Assembly: GCA_963513935.1 (NCBI GenBank)
Contig: OY740769.1
Location: 75,488,261 to 75,552,260, forward strand
Direction of reading: 5' to 3'
Source of the DNA: Aphrophora alni
Lineage: Eukaryota; Arthropoda; Insecta; Hemiptera; Aphrophoridae
DNA length: 64,000 bases
Below are positions 35,901 to 48,408 of this stretch, one piece after another. The position numbers were made by a program, and so were the translations under genes. Under the pieces are notes generated by a model. That model was not told the origin of the DNA, searched no databases, and was given only the letters and a program-made list of their open reading frames with translations. The stretch's first letter is position 1. Each line of letters begins with the position of its first letter.

Positions 35901-37683
35901 TGTGATATACTGTAAATGAACATTTTTGTATTTTCTCTAAACTTTGTGGAAAATTCTTATCTCAACGAGAAATCTATAAATATCATTAATCAGTAAATTC
36001 TGTTAAAAAAAAAAAAAAATCTCAAAACTACCGCCATTATAATTTGTTGAAAAATCACAGTCAGAATCTAATCGTAACGTTGAAATTTAAAAATGTTTGA
36101 TTTCACCACATAAATGTCTAGTCTACTCCTTTTGAAGTGTTTAAAACAATTTAAGGAATTTCAGGCGGTTTTTACTTTTTGAAAACAATAAATGTATTAG
36201 CTTAACATCTTGAATTTTTTATGGGATATGTTACATTTTGTGTCAACGTACAAAATGGCTACAAAATGGACATTATATTCCTGCTTGAGAAGTGTTTAAA
36301 AGCAATTTGAAATTATTAACTAAATACGAAACTATATTTAAATGAAAAATTCAGTTTATAATTAAAAATAAAGAAGTTTATAAACAATCTTTTACATGAA
36401 AAATAACATAGCAAACTTATATTCACGTTCTTTTAGGAGCGTATTAAACAAAAAAAAAACTTTAAACAAAGAAACTATAAAATTGAAGTGTAAATAACAT
36501 AGATAAACAGAAAAGAATTTGTGTTTACTGTTTTCCATTATAAATTTTATTTTATTAAGTAAACATAATTTTTGAACATGCTGTATACACTTTTGGAAGG
36601 ATATAATATCAAGATGCATTATTGATTATTCAAATCCTCCCTTTATTTAAATGATAACCCACCCTCGTTTAACTTCAGAATGCTAACCTAAAAACAACTT
36701 GATTTATGCATTTAGGGGATAATTAAATTCATGTAAATTTTATTACTTTACACAAACACTTGAGTGATTAGTTTACAATGTCTAGTACTATGCTAGTGAT
36801 AATTTTTATAATTTTTAACTAATTCCTTTGATTTTCTAAGAAATTGAAAAGAAAAATATTGAAATGGTGTCCTACAAATATCCATGACACACGAAGTTTA
36901 ATTAAAATTCAAAGTGAACATTTTATGGATTACTAATGTCCTATACTATGTATAATAGGATAAATAGTTGAATATAAATACATGATCTGGAAGAAAGACG
37001 AAAACAATTCATTGCAATGTTATTGTTTACGTCGACCGTTTTATTTATTTCTAAACGCTTTACAAAATTTAATGAAGTTCAGCTAGGCTGCAAATTAAGT
37101 TGGTTTCTCATTGGTTAACTCCCCTTCACCCCGTCACACGGTACTGCCATGGAAAGTGATTAGTTTGGAAGTGCACATCAAATAATAACTAAACTTTTGT
37201 ATTACAAATCGTGGCTATGAATCAATTCGTTACGTTAAAAACACTCACACCCCTAGCCAGGTTGTGCAAATATCACATTTTCTTCGCTAGGCAAGGTCAG
37301 ATTTTTTTTTTAACTTACTTAGTTTTTATTTTAAAAGTTCCGGTTTCCTAAATTTAGGAATAAAATAAACAAGTTTTTAAAGTTTTAGTATATTGGAAGT
37401 TCAACTACTTAAAATGAGCCTAAAATATTTAAATTGACAACGGTTATAGACTATATGAGTATGATAAAGGGATTAATTTCAAAGGGATTTTACCTTATAT
37501 GAATTACATTACAGTGAATAGTTTTAAAGCTTATGCCCTCATTCTAATCACACGTGTTCTAAAATAATGGTCAAATATGACATCAATTCAGTATCTTAGT
37601 TAACTAAAACTGAAGAAACTATATTTAATTTTTTGTATGGAGTTAATAAGCTATTTAAAACGAATATAAATTCTTTATCGTAT

Positions 37684-37687
37684 GCGC

Positions 37688-37729
<42 letters not shown>
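37684..37729. repeat. (GC)n/(GT)n microsatellite
   Basis: GCGCGCGC followed by ACGTGTGTGT… to 37729. No repeat family 2 copy is attached. Confidence 0.95.
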
Positions 37730-37731
<2 letters not shown>

Positions 37732-38716
37732 ATATATGTCGACTTTGTCCTTGGAAGAAAAATCGTCAAGATGAATATATCGTGGTTAGATGACAATACC
37801 CAACATAAAAAGTAAATACTAAAAAATTGTTTCAAAACTCGACGATATTGCCATTTATAAATTTTAAAATTATATTTTTAAGCAGGCTATATTTTAAACA
37901 CTAGTAAACAGCAGCTTACTTGAAAAACTGTATTACAATATAATTAATATTTTTAACATTTAATAATTATATAAATATACCGGTTTTAGGTTAAATGTCA
38001 TTTTCAATCATAATTCCCTTAATTTCTATTTTATAAAAGAGATTATTAATAATTTAATGCAGATTTTAAAGCTGACCACAATAAACTTTTGTTTGATGCA
38101 TAATTTTACTTCCACTATTGAATGACACAATGTTGGGTATAGTTGATGGTTTCTTATTTTATATATTTTTGTGTTTTAACTGTGCTTTACAAATGTCAAA
38201 ATGCAATGATACCTATATCCATTTTCTTTTGTCATGACTGCAGATTAATACCTACATGTACTTTATACCACAGTAGTGTTGAATTACCACACGAATGGAT
38301 CATGTAAATGGATAAATCATTTAAAAGCTATTGTATGATTGACACATGTAAGTTAATTGTAACGGATCGACTTTTAGGAATTGGAAGGGATAAGATTGGA
38401 TATTTATTTACTGAAACATATTTATGATTAATTTATTACCATTGGATTGAATGAGGGCGTGTTTGTTTGCGTCCAACGACTTGTGTAATGTGCATATGTA
38501 TCCAGGTTTTTGTATGTCTCTAACTTTAGAAAATTAAAATTTAATGTTAATCTTACTGTAGTCTGTATAATTCAGTATTAACGTTTTAATAATTATTTTT
38601 AATTTTAAACTGTAGAGTTTAATAATGTTATTTTTCAGGTGTTATAAATAACTGTGGTATGCTCAGTTATGTTGTGGTATGTTTAGAGAGATTTTTTAAA
38701 GAATTATATTATATAC

Positions 38717-39063
38717 CGCCTTCCGATTTACTGTTTTGTTACTGATACGACGGCCGTTTCGATTATTCAGACATTTTTAAGTTCTACAAATTTTTTTGAA
38801 ATTATAGTTCTTTGTTAATTATTAAATACGAACACTTAATCGTACGTATTGGAATGTTGGGCCCGGTGGATCAAACATAACAAATTGTCTGTTCAAAGAT
38901 AATAGAAAACTGTGTTCGTGTGTTTTGTAAATGTTTCTCGTGTTGTATTTAATAATTGACAAAGGACTATTCTGTCAAAAAAAATTAAAAACTGGAAAAT
39001 GGCCGAAAAACCGAAACGGGCGTCGTATAATAATACAACGGTAAATCGGAATACTGCAGACGG
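38717..39063. mobile_element. MITE-like element with imperfect terminal inverted repeats of about 60 bp
   Basis: The left arm (38717-38776: CCGCCTTCCGATTTACTG…GATACGACGGCCGTTTCG) matches the reverse complement of the right arm (38994-39063: CGAAACGGGCGTCGTATAAT…GTAAATCGGAATACTGCAGACGG). The roughly 350-bp unit has no coding frame. Target duplications are not obvious. It could be a non-autonomous DNA transposon or a fold-back structure. Confidence 0.6.
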
Positions 39064-40056
39064 TTTGTGAAATATTTGTTTATTAAAATTAGTATTCGAA
39101 ATGTCAACAACGAAACGTTATACAGGGATTATTTATTTCTGAATCTTCAGACTTCATCCTTTGCGCATAGGCTAGGGCCCATGCCGGGGACTGTAAATTC
39201 ACTTAAAATCTTGGATGTATATACTATTTTTTGTATGAAAAGAATTAAATTATACTGAACAAAATAAATTAATTATGAACATTAGTGATCTGACGAACTT
39301 TATGGTAGAAACACAAATATATAAACTTTTTCATTTATGAGCATATTACTTTAATTGATTTTAAACGATGGAAAAAGTATTTTCAGATTACATTCAAAGT
39401 GTACCAACTACCACTCAACACAGATAAAATATATATGTAAGGATATCAAGTAACGGAGTTGGGAAGTCCATTAAGATGTCTATAACATGTATTGAAAGTG
39501 GGTGGAGGGAGAGGAGATGTAGTAAAAGAAGGGGGACAAGGCTCTAGTGACAATGTTATTGTTATTTAACTTTCTGTTGTCCTTTTAGTGACAAGTATGT
39601 TTAATTGTTTCCTCCCATTGTTTCTGTGATTTATGAAATATTACATTTTGGAATAAAGTATTGACGATAACATTCCAAAGACAATTTCTTTGTCATCTCA
39701 CTATAGAAGCTGAATAGTTTTATATATTTGCTTTTCTTGTTCGTTTTAAGAGAAGATAGATAAACTAGGACACATAATTTGTTCCCTATATGAATGGTCC
39801 TAGTGGTAAATGATTTGGCCCATTTTACACATTTTCCTGGGGTTAATCATATATTTATAGATTGGGCTTTCAACTACGTTATTTTATAAATATTAAAATT
39901 TTTACAATCCTACACCCTTTAATAAGTAGTATTCTGGCCTTAGTTTTAATATTGTCAGGTTTTAACACAGGATTTTATTCAATTTATAATACACACGAAT
40001 ACGCAATATATTCATTTGACTAAAACTGCCTAACACCCCCCCACACACACACACAC
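39064..40056. other. AT-rich spacer leading into a short CA tract
   Basis: Contains a purine-rich stretch (GGGTGGAGGGAGAGGAGATG near 39500) and, at its end, CCCCCCC then (CA)n at 40036-40056 flanking repeat family 2 copy B. No gene was seen. Confidence 0.5.
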
Positions 40057-42441
40057 TGCAAAGGTTTAATTGAACCGTCCGCAAGGAACAATTTTGGAAA
40101 ACGACCTAAATCCAAGATTTCAATCAAATCTAATAAAAACTGTAGAAATAACAAAAACATTTAAAACATACGTAAAGTTAAATGGCATAGCAAGGCTGGA
40201 CCAAGCCAAGGTCACGCGCTTGAACAGGAAATATTCAACTTTACGGTTTGAACAGGAATAATCTCATAATCCAATGTTGTAAATTCAAAAATTCGAAAAC
40301 TAAAATAAAATAATACCATCGTGTAGAGCTAGGAAAACCTAGTAATAAATAATAAGACAATAAACTCGTCAGATTAATAATAAAAAAGTTATAGCCAAAA
40401 TAAAACGTCATAAAACACAAAACTCTCTTAAAATAAATAAAAACAAAAATCTAATAATAACAATACATAACCATAAGATAAACTAATAATAAATAAGACT
40501 CGAAATCAAAATTAAATAAAAGACCATAAAGTAATAAAACCATAAATAACCAAGCATGCAGAAAGTACCGTAATTTGGTAACCCAAGAAGCGAGAAAGGA
40601 GAGGAAAGCAGTTTTGGGACTTTCAGCATCAGAGGAACAACATACAAAAAGAAGAATTCAAAATTTTCCAAAAATGAAAAAAATAAATTCGAAAAAACTA
40701 CAGAATCTTCAAATCATCATAAAAGAAGAAATATACGTCGTATCGCTGCAAATGAAGATGGAAAATCATCAGAAAGATAAGGGCTTCAAAATGAAATCAC
40801 CCAGAAGAAAATCGAGCGAAGCGAACGGAAGATATGAAGAAAAGAAGAATTCGTCAGTCAAAACTTAAGATTTTCAAGACTCAACGTGTGTCCAAGGTCG
40901 CGCGCACGAGAGGCTCTCGCCGCATGGAAGGGGTAGTGTAACAACCCTAGTCAAAATTCACCATAAACAATTAAACTAAAGCAACTAATAACAATAGAAA
41001 TAATTAATCCAAAATACAAAAAAAAAAAACCAAATAATGTAAGGATAAGCCAAGCAGAGTTCATAAGTAGTTGAAATAAATATAGAAACTTAAATAAATC
41101 GCGAAACAAAATAGGAACAAAAATGATGAAAGTTGGCTATACTGTATAGCTCAAACTTCGACGAGTTAACTTTCTACAAGATAATTCATCAGTCTCGTAC
41201 CAGCTCCAGGAAGGATCACCCACTTTTACTTAAGACTGAAGAGGAAATCGTCGTGAAAATATATTGTCAGCGATCAGTACTTCGCCGGGTTAGTAACGAT
41301 ACCAACAGACAGGATCGGCCTTGCAGAAGACAGCGCTACATCCTACAACAGCTTATTAGAAGAGATCTTCACTACGGAATCAGGCAAATATCCTACAAGA
41401 AATTGTCGTCATCAGCAGATTCAACGAGGACAGGACTTCGGGAGATTCTAGAACAGAAGACAACTCTAGGAACAATCCTCAGGATACACAACCATTCTCA
41501 CAATCAAGACGAGCGGACTTGTGCAATTCATAAAAAACAAGGTACTGCATAAATCAATCATTTTTAATAAATAAATTTTATTTTTTAATAAACTTGAGTA
41601 TAGTCCAAAATTCTTAAAATTAACAAAGTTAAATAACAACGTTTTAAAGTCAAAGTAGAGTCAGAATTAAAGTCAATTTTAAATTCAATAAAGTAAAGAG
41701 AAATCAAATAAGATAAATTCGAGTCAAATAATAAACAAATCAAGTAACAGATTGGAAACATATAAATAAAAGGGTTAATAAATAAATGTGTTAGATTAAG
41801 AATATTTTGTTAGATTTAGTTAATATTAGAATTATTTAGAATAGAGAATTTTCAATTTGTTTGAGAAAGAAACGTTTAATATAAATTGAAGGAAAAGGCG
41901 ACATACTCTGTTGTAAGCGATTTTAAATAAATCCATTGTTTCTTGAAATAAAAATTAAATTGTGTCAATTTCAATAAATTTGTTAAATTTCACTGTCTGA
42001 TATTTTGATTGAAACTACCCTATGCAAATAAACTCTTAAAGTCAGAAAGAAGAAGAAGTAAGTGCTCACCAGTAAAAAGTTAAGTTCAAAAAAGAGCAAA
42101 TTTTGGTTTAATGAAATAATTAGCTCCAAAGGGCACACCCTTTGAGAAAGAGTCTGAAGTTTAAAGAAAGGTAAGATAGATTAAGAAGTGAATTTATTAA
42201 ATATATAAAATTTTCATGTGTTAGCATAAGTTTGATAAAATTAAATTAATCTTGTGTAACATAAGAATTAAGAGCCTTATCAGGGACTTTAAAAGGTAGG
42301 CAAATAGGGGAGAACCATTTTCTACCTCGTCGAGAAATATAAGTTATTGTGTAGAGTACGGTAGGGTCTTGCAAAGTGCTCCGTCCGTAGTAAGGAACCC
42401 AAACTCTACCTTTGCCGGGGGGGGGGGGGTGCGTTGCAACA
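40057..42441 (+). mobile_element. Repeat family 2, copy B (about 2.4 kb, LTR-like, in CA repeat)
   Basis: The copy starts TGCAAAGGTTTAATTGAACC and ends GCGTTGCAACA, i.e. TG…CA, with CA repeats on both sides. It is the reverse complement of 11255-13519. Frames at 40575-40868 (97 codons) and 41133-41552 (139 codons) lie inside it. Neither resembles a known protein, and I saw no equivalent frame in copy A, so they are regarded as non-coding. A run of 13 G sits just before the right end. A solo LTR of an unidentified element is the working interpretation. Confidence 0.8.
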
Positions 42442-43038
42442 CACACACACACACTAAAGCTGTAAAATATTGAAATAAATTATTCTGATTTCCAGGTTTA
42501 TTTATGTCAAGTGCGAATGTGAATACTTCTAAGGCAGTTTGTAAGATTATTTGAAGAGAGAGTGTTATATAAACACATATTGTGATTTTTATGAGAAGCT
42601 TAAAAGGGTGAATCCACTTTTGAGGACTTTTTGTACCTATAACATAAAATGTAAGAACTAAACTAATGCTCAAAGCAAATCATGAAGGTAGATTTAGAAT
42701 TTATGGTAAAAACTACACTAACGACAAATCAATATTTATTTATCTTAAAAGGTGAAACCCATAAAGTAAAGTGCTAAGTGTAATACATTTACGTTTATTA
42801 AAAACTTTAATTCAAGGTGAAATCCCACCATAATTTTTTATACACTGACGATGTTTAGCTAACCTAACAACGTAACCAGCAAATCTATATGTTAAAAAAT
42901 TTATCATGGAAAATGATAAACGTAATTATTAGGAATGAGAAAAGCTAACCAACATGGATGTAAAGACACAGTAAATTGATCTGATTAACAAGAAAAGAAA
43001 GTGATTGAGATGATAAAAACATTTACATACGATGTGAG

Positions 43039-43040
<2 letters not shown>

Positions 43041-43081
<41 letters not shown>
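43041..43081. repeat. (TA)n microsatellite
   Basis: Uninterrupted alternating TA tract. Confidence 0.95.
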
Positions 43082-43083
<2 letters not shown>

Positions 43084-44833
43084 GATTATGGTCAAGAATA
43101 TGAAATATTCATCTTTATTAATGAACAACAAAAGCAATAGTCTTTTTTTGTTCACTGCTTTTTTTACAGTTCAAAGTTTCTGCATAAATGTAGATTATTG
43201 ACAATATAAATAATTGCTTGCAATTATTCAACAGTAACATGACATTTTATTAAAATTACTATTATCTTTGAAGTAGAAGTTTAGTGATAACTGGTTTGTG
43301 TAGACATTGGAAGTTTTAATTCCGTGGGTTTCCGGTGTTAATCTAATTCATTGTTATTACATTAGGGATTTCGATCTGTATAAACATACTTAATATAAAA
43401 TATCATTAAATTTAGAACATTTATTAAGTAATTCATCTCAAAACCAAGTTAATAAAATAATTTGCGTAAATCAATTCACAATACCAAATCTCCATGCCAA
43501 AAATTAACCAATCATGGAGATTGAACTCCTAATATCGTTTTGTATTCTCACAGTGAACTGGTCAGATATTGATGACACACAAACATGTGAGAAGAGAGTG
43601 GATGTGGTTTTAATTGCTTGGACTTTAGAGCCGTTATATACGAGTTGGGATAACACTACAAGATTTGATCAATCTATACTGGGTTGGGTAACTGTTAAGA
43701 TGGTAAACAACAATTTATTAGTTGTAGGTTTATTTATATTAAAGGAATTTTATATTGCATGATCATTGTCTCAAATAACATGAGAAAATAAATACACAAT
43801 AGTAGTAAATTTTAATATTACTTGATCAACATTGCTGTAATTTACAGTTGTTACCCTGAATTTTAAAGAGTCATTTATGAATTCTGTATTACTAATTTAT
43901 TATTTTTTTCTCGGTAATTAATTGAAATTATAATCCTTGTCAAAGAATAGGAAATATAAAAATCTTATTTAAATCAATGGTAATGTTTATAAGATCTAAT
44001 TAAAAATAACAGTGTCATAAATTAAATTGACTGAACATTCAAATATATGATCAAATAAAATATTACAAAAGCCAAAACAGTTTTAATATTGTGTAACGTC
44101 CTTTTTATCCACTTACAGATTTAATTTTAAAAGGTCCAGTCTCCGTAATCATAGCCATCTATCATGTACTGGTCTCTGGCGTATAAACCCTGAAACCGTG
44201 TCACCTGATTCCAGCGTAAACTTAGACCAAAAGATAAGAATTAGGTAGTCTGGATATTACGCCGAAAATGTATAGTCGTTTTCAACGCACTTGACCATTT
44301 CTTCCTTCTACTTTAAAACGTTGCTAAAACATCATTCAAAATGTGTCAAAATTTCATTCGTGCGTGCAAAAAACATTTTTCTAAATTATATACGTGAACA
44401 TGCCTAGTTCAACGAAGTGCCTTGCCTTCAACATTAATAACATCTGACCATCAAAATCTTCTTTCTTTCAAACCAGGTAACTCAAAAATTACAGTTCAAG
44501 GCAAATTAAGTTAACTATATTAAGAAAATATGTATTTCTATGTCATAAATGTAAAATTTCGAAATCTGTTTTCAATCATAATTGAACCTTAAGTTCTCAG
44601 TAAATTATTTTAGAGTATAAATTATATGATCTTTTGAAAGAATAAAACAAAGCTTCATTTTAGTAATTATTATAAAATCAAATCTTGAAATTAATGAATC
44701 ATTAAATTTAATTACAACTATTATTGAATTGCTTGTAAATTGTACCTGCTTAAATTCAAACAATCTTTAAAAAAAAAAAAAAGGAAAAGTTCTTTTTCTA
44801 TCTTTAATAACGTAAAGTCATTTAGAAATTTAT

Positions 44834-44837
<4 letters not shown>

Positions 44838-44900
<63 letters not shown>
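44838..44900. repeat. (TA)n microsatellite
   Basis: Uninterrupted alternating TA tract of about 31 units. Confidence 0.95.
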
Positions 44901-44903
<3 letters not shown>

Positions 44904-45299
44904 TTTTGTCTTTAAAAAAATTACCTTTTTTTTAAATATAACTTAATTAGAGAAAAATGTGTTGCTCATAAACCTGTAACAGAAATGTTTAAACCTGTCT
45001 AGAAGTGTGTGTGCTCTTTGTAATTGGTATATGTATTTCTGCAGCAAAAGCCGGTTCGAGCAAGCTGTAACAATAAACTAAGTTCCAGCAGCAAATTTCA
45101 AGTTCATGCAAAAAACTGAGGATTTCCTTTAAGTTATGTAAAACATAAAAATAAAGAACAATTTAAGCTGTGAATCTAACCTAGTAAAGAAAAAATAATA
45201 AACTTGAGCTGTTCTGTAGAATAATGTTGAATGTTTGATGAACTAGACATAATATATATATATATATATTTTAAATATGTACAAAATGCAAAAATAAAA

Positions 45300-45938
45300 T
45301 AAAAACGGATGGGATATGCATGCACTTTTCGGCTTTACGACCCCAAAGGGGTTAATTTTCAAAATTTAAGATTATTGACGTCAATATACTTTTTTTAATA
45401 TATAATCAAAATAAATAAATCTACCTTTGTTAAAATATATAATCAAAATTAATTTTCCTTTTACAGTTGGCCAACTTACATTTCCAGATGTTATTAATTA
45501 ATTCTTATATATCATGTGTAATTAATAAGTTAAAATTTGTTAAATTTAATATATATATTTTTAAAACTAAATTTTGCAACTTTTAATATTTTGATGAGTT
45601 TTTTTTTGAAATTTACTTAGTAATTAATTGTATGGGGTGAGGGGGTGGTTGATTAAAATAATATCTAAAATTTTCTTTTTTTGGGGCGCATAAATAATAT
45701 AAAATATATAATATAATATATAAAATACTGTCAATTGTTACCTTTCAGATTGTTCTATTTATCTATTAAATAAGTAAGAACTACTAATCTATGTTACATG
45801 TCTTTTGTGTAAATGGTTAACTTGATTTTCGTCAAAAGTTAAATAAATTGCAGGTCAATTGAAATTCTACATCTTCTCATTCAAACATGTTACGACACCT
45901 GGTTCCAGAATTAAACTTTTAAGGACCTCTTCCTTAAA
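45300..45938 (+). repeat. Diverged relative of the 2-kb LTR (older LTR remnant)
   Basis: Several blocks match 2565-3384 in the same order. GCATGCACTTTTCGG, the hairpin and ATTGACGTCAAT at 45322-45385 match 2579-2644. The G-rich block near 45630-45695 matches 2880-3150. An AAATAAA and then AAACATGTTACGACACCTGGTTCC with TTAAACTTTTAAG at 45840-45925 match AAACATTGTTACCATTTTGGTTCC with TTAAATTTAAG near 3340-3370. The left boundary is unclear and no second LTR or internal region was recognised, so this may be a solo or truncated LTR. Confidence 0.6.
45374..45385. promoter_or_regulatory. CRE-like palindrome in the diverged LTR
   Basis: The same ATTGACGTCAAT palindrome as at 2633-2644, preserved although the surrounding sequence has changed. 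Confidence 0.45.
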
Positions 45939-46964
45939 TTCTCTTCTTAGAATAAATGCTAACAATTGGAGCATTCATTATTAAAGCAGAGTTCAAAATT
46001 TAGGATACTCATAACTTCATTTAATAAGAAATTGTAATACGAAAAAATACAAATTTTATTCAAAATTTTATGTATACCTCTCTTCAACCTGAAAATATAC
46101 ATCTAGATATAACGTAACGGTACATTAAAAGGTGAACAAACAAAATGAAAGGGGGAGTTTTAAAAGACAAGTATCAAATGACAGAGTGGTTGTGATTTTA
46201 ACAATCTTTCGTTCCTTTAAAAATATATATGTTACGTTCGTTCCTACAGTGGTTTGTTTTTTTTATGGAATGTTAACTTTGTATTAAAGGATGCACAATA
46301 ACTTTTCCACTACACGTCTATAGACGTCCCACTCTAGCACTACCATTGTTGTATTTCATTTATCTCCCGCGAGTACAAATTAATATTAAGACTATATGAA
46401 TCATTTAGAAAAGAGAGATTTTAATATTTTTCGTGATTAATTCGGAAGACTCACAATTAATTGTTTTTAACTTTTGTATGATTGCTGGATAAAAAACTAT
46501 CACAATTTTATGTGTCAGGTTCCTCAGGAAACCAGATTTGACTACAAATAGTATTTTTTCAGATTTCCCGACAACCAACTAAAATCAGTAACTGTTATTG
46601 TTATAAAATGTATTACAAATGCCTTATGATCCTTAGTCGCAATTATAACTTACATTTTTTGAGGATTTTTACGGTAGTAACGTTACCTGCAACAATTTAT
46701 ATCCAAGAAATAGTTGAAACTTAGTTTTAAAACCTAATCCTTTGTGAATGTGTGTGCGTTAACTTGATTTAACATAAATCACATATGAACAAGTGGCTGA
46801 CCTTGAATTTGTTTTACAGTACATATTCTACTAATTATATTTGTGCTGAACCTTTCAGAATGCGAAACATTATTCCTCATAAGTATTAGAATATTTAACT
46901 AATTTAATATTTGAATCAAGTAAACAATTCCCTTTTTAACACAGATTCAACAACGCTATTGGAT
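45939..46964. other. AT-rich spacer
   Basis: No gene or repeat was recognised. Part of it could be interior sequence of the diverged LTR relative, but no primer site could be confirmed. Confidence 0.45.
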
Positions 46965-47528
46965 GATTTACTCCTCCTTCAATAATTTTACAACATAACA
47001 AAACTAGGAATAGCAATAACTAATTAGACTAAAAGGTTAATGAAAATTCCAAGGTGTTGTTTACGGGATATCAACACACTCAGGAAATGGAGTAAGGAAC
47101 ATATTTCGAAATAGCACTATTCTTTTACTAATAAAGCTATTTCAAATAGAAATAAGAAGGCTTTTAAAACTTGGGCACAGCATACAGATCTTATTTTTTT
47201 ACATGATAAATACGATCTAGAAATTTTAATATCCAATAAATGAGGAACGCATAAATTTCAAAAATTATTCGGGAATTGTTAAAACTGTCTAGACGGTAAA
47301 GGTAATAAGGTTGCCCATGCGTTTTTCCCTAAATATCACTATTCAACTGTTGAAATACATTTTTATTCGGAAGAATCGTGGTGTTTATTAGTAGATATTA
47401 CCAAATGTATCCCAGATACTATAAGTTTATTAGATGTTTTAATTCATGAAATAGGTGAATTATTTCGACCAATTAAAGGTGGAGTTCTAAAGCATTCCTT
47501 TATAGAAAATGTTGCTAGGTTTGTATAA
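46965..47528 (+). pseudogene. Matrix metalloproteinase (matrixin) pseudogene, intronless
   Basis: Matrixins are secreted or membrane zinc proteases that cut extracellular matrix. One frame carries the family landmarks in order. The prodomain tail reads FYNITKLGIAITN, and TKRLMKIPRCCLRDI is the cysteine switch (PRCG normally; here PRCC). Then come KWSKEHISK, KKAFKTWAQHTDLIFLHDKY, LDGKGNKVAHAFFPKYH (the DGxGxxxAHAFFP block), EIHFYSEESW and SLLDVLIHEIGE. Stops interrupt at 46983, 47025, 47112, 47241 and 47280, and the frame ends at 47526-47528. The zinc site HExxHxxGxxH is reduced to HEIGE, so the second and third His are lost. Absence of introns over prodomain and catalytic domain suggests a processed copy or decay of a single-exon gene. 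Linker and hemopexin parts were not found. Confidence 0.78.
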
Positions 47529-48091
47529 AATTAACTTTTTAACTCCACATTTAATAATTACGCAACGCAAATAGTAATTTCTTGAATATAATATATAGTG
47601 TTACTGAGTTTACGTCAGGTTATTTCAGTTGTATTTTCAATAAAGTTAGATCGGTTTCATTTCACATTTATATAATCGGCTATAAAATTAAGAAAATAAC
47701 TTGATATTTGAAAAGTATTTCTTATCAATTAATTTTTTATTCTCCGATTTATAAGTATGTATATGTGTGGGATTGTAAGAAAGAGTGTGATCGTTTTAAT
47801 ACACCAGCGATAGAAATTATATTGAAATGTTGCTGTATTTGCTGGGGATTACAAATCTTTAACCAAAAAAACTTGTTTAAAAATTTAAATTGTTGGTGTT
47901 TTAAACTAATTTTCAGTATATTTCTTATTAGATGATGCATTATCACCTTGAAATTATTTACTGAAATTTCTCTTACGACAATAAACAAAAAAAGTTATCG
48001 TGAAATAAATGAATAAAAATGTCAAATAAATCGCATTTGTGCAACCTGGAATATATATAAAAATATATTATATTCCATATATATTACATAG

Positions 48092-48141
<50 letters not shown>

Positions 48142-48408
48142 TAGCTCCAAGAGAGGAAAAATTAACTTTTATTACTATTTTGAATTAATCAAAGGGTTTT
48201 TTATTACTTAATAAGTTTTGATTATTTAAGCTCATAAAATAAGTAAAATTCGTTCGAATTATGTTATCTAAAGTTAGAACTTCCTTGTAGGTTAAGTATA
48301 AACCAATAAAAGTGTATTATATGTATATAATAAGGGGTTGAAACGGTTAAGTGTTAAGATTTACAAATAAAAGTAACATTTTCATAACGTCAGTAAATTC
48401 ATATGTAC
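47529..48408. other. AT-rich spacer with (TA)n
   Basis: Frames at 47708-47935 (+) and 47749-47988 (-) overlap each other and are not recognisable. A (TA)n tract lies at 48093-48136. Confidence 0.5.
48093..48136. repeat. (TA)n microsatellite
   Basis: Uninterrupted alternating TA tract. Confidence 0.95.

Larger units (their letters stand above)
31376..38716. other. AT-rich region without recognised genes, with microsatellites
   Basis: No recognisable coding sequence was found. Local features are the CA and GT tracts listed separately, a run of about 13 C at 35539-35552, and A runs at 35804-35820 and 36005-36020. A consensus-like donor AG|GTAAGT lies at 33012-33019 just after the CA tract, but no matching exon start was found. 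Confidence 0.5.
42442..45299. other. AT-rich region with (TA)n tracts and an unrecognised open stretch
   Basis: Holds (TA)n at 43041-43081 and 44838-44900. The frame at 43514-43762 (82 codons, ATG start) is not recognised. At 44102-44406 one frame is nearly open (LRNHSHLSCTGLWRINPETV and SFSTHLTISSFYFKTLLKHH with two stops between), which looks protein-like but was not identified. Confidence 0.4.

Noticed and set aside
41133..41552. 139-codon frame
   Set aside because: Lies inside interspersed repeat family 2 and no equivalent frame was seen in the other copy.
43514..43762. 82-codon ATG frame
   Set aside because: Not recognised and no flanking evidence.
44120..44190. GPVSV…SGV as a cathepsin fragment
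   Set aside because: Too short, spacing shortened, and a competing frame is open; mentioned only as a possibility.
45040..45070. GGTTCGAGC as a tRNA B box
   Set aside because: No A box or cloverleaf could be formed around it.
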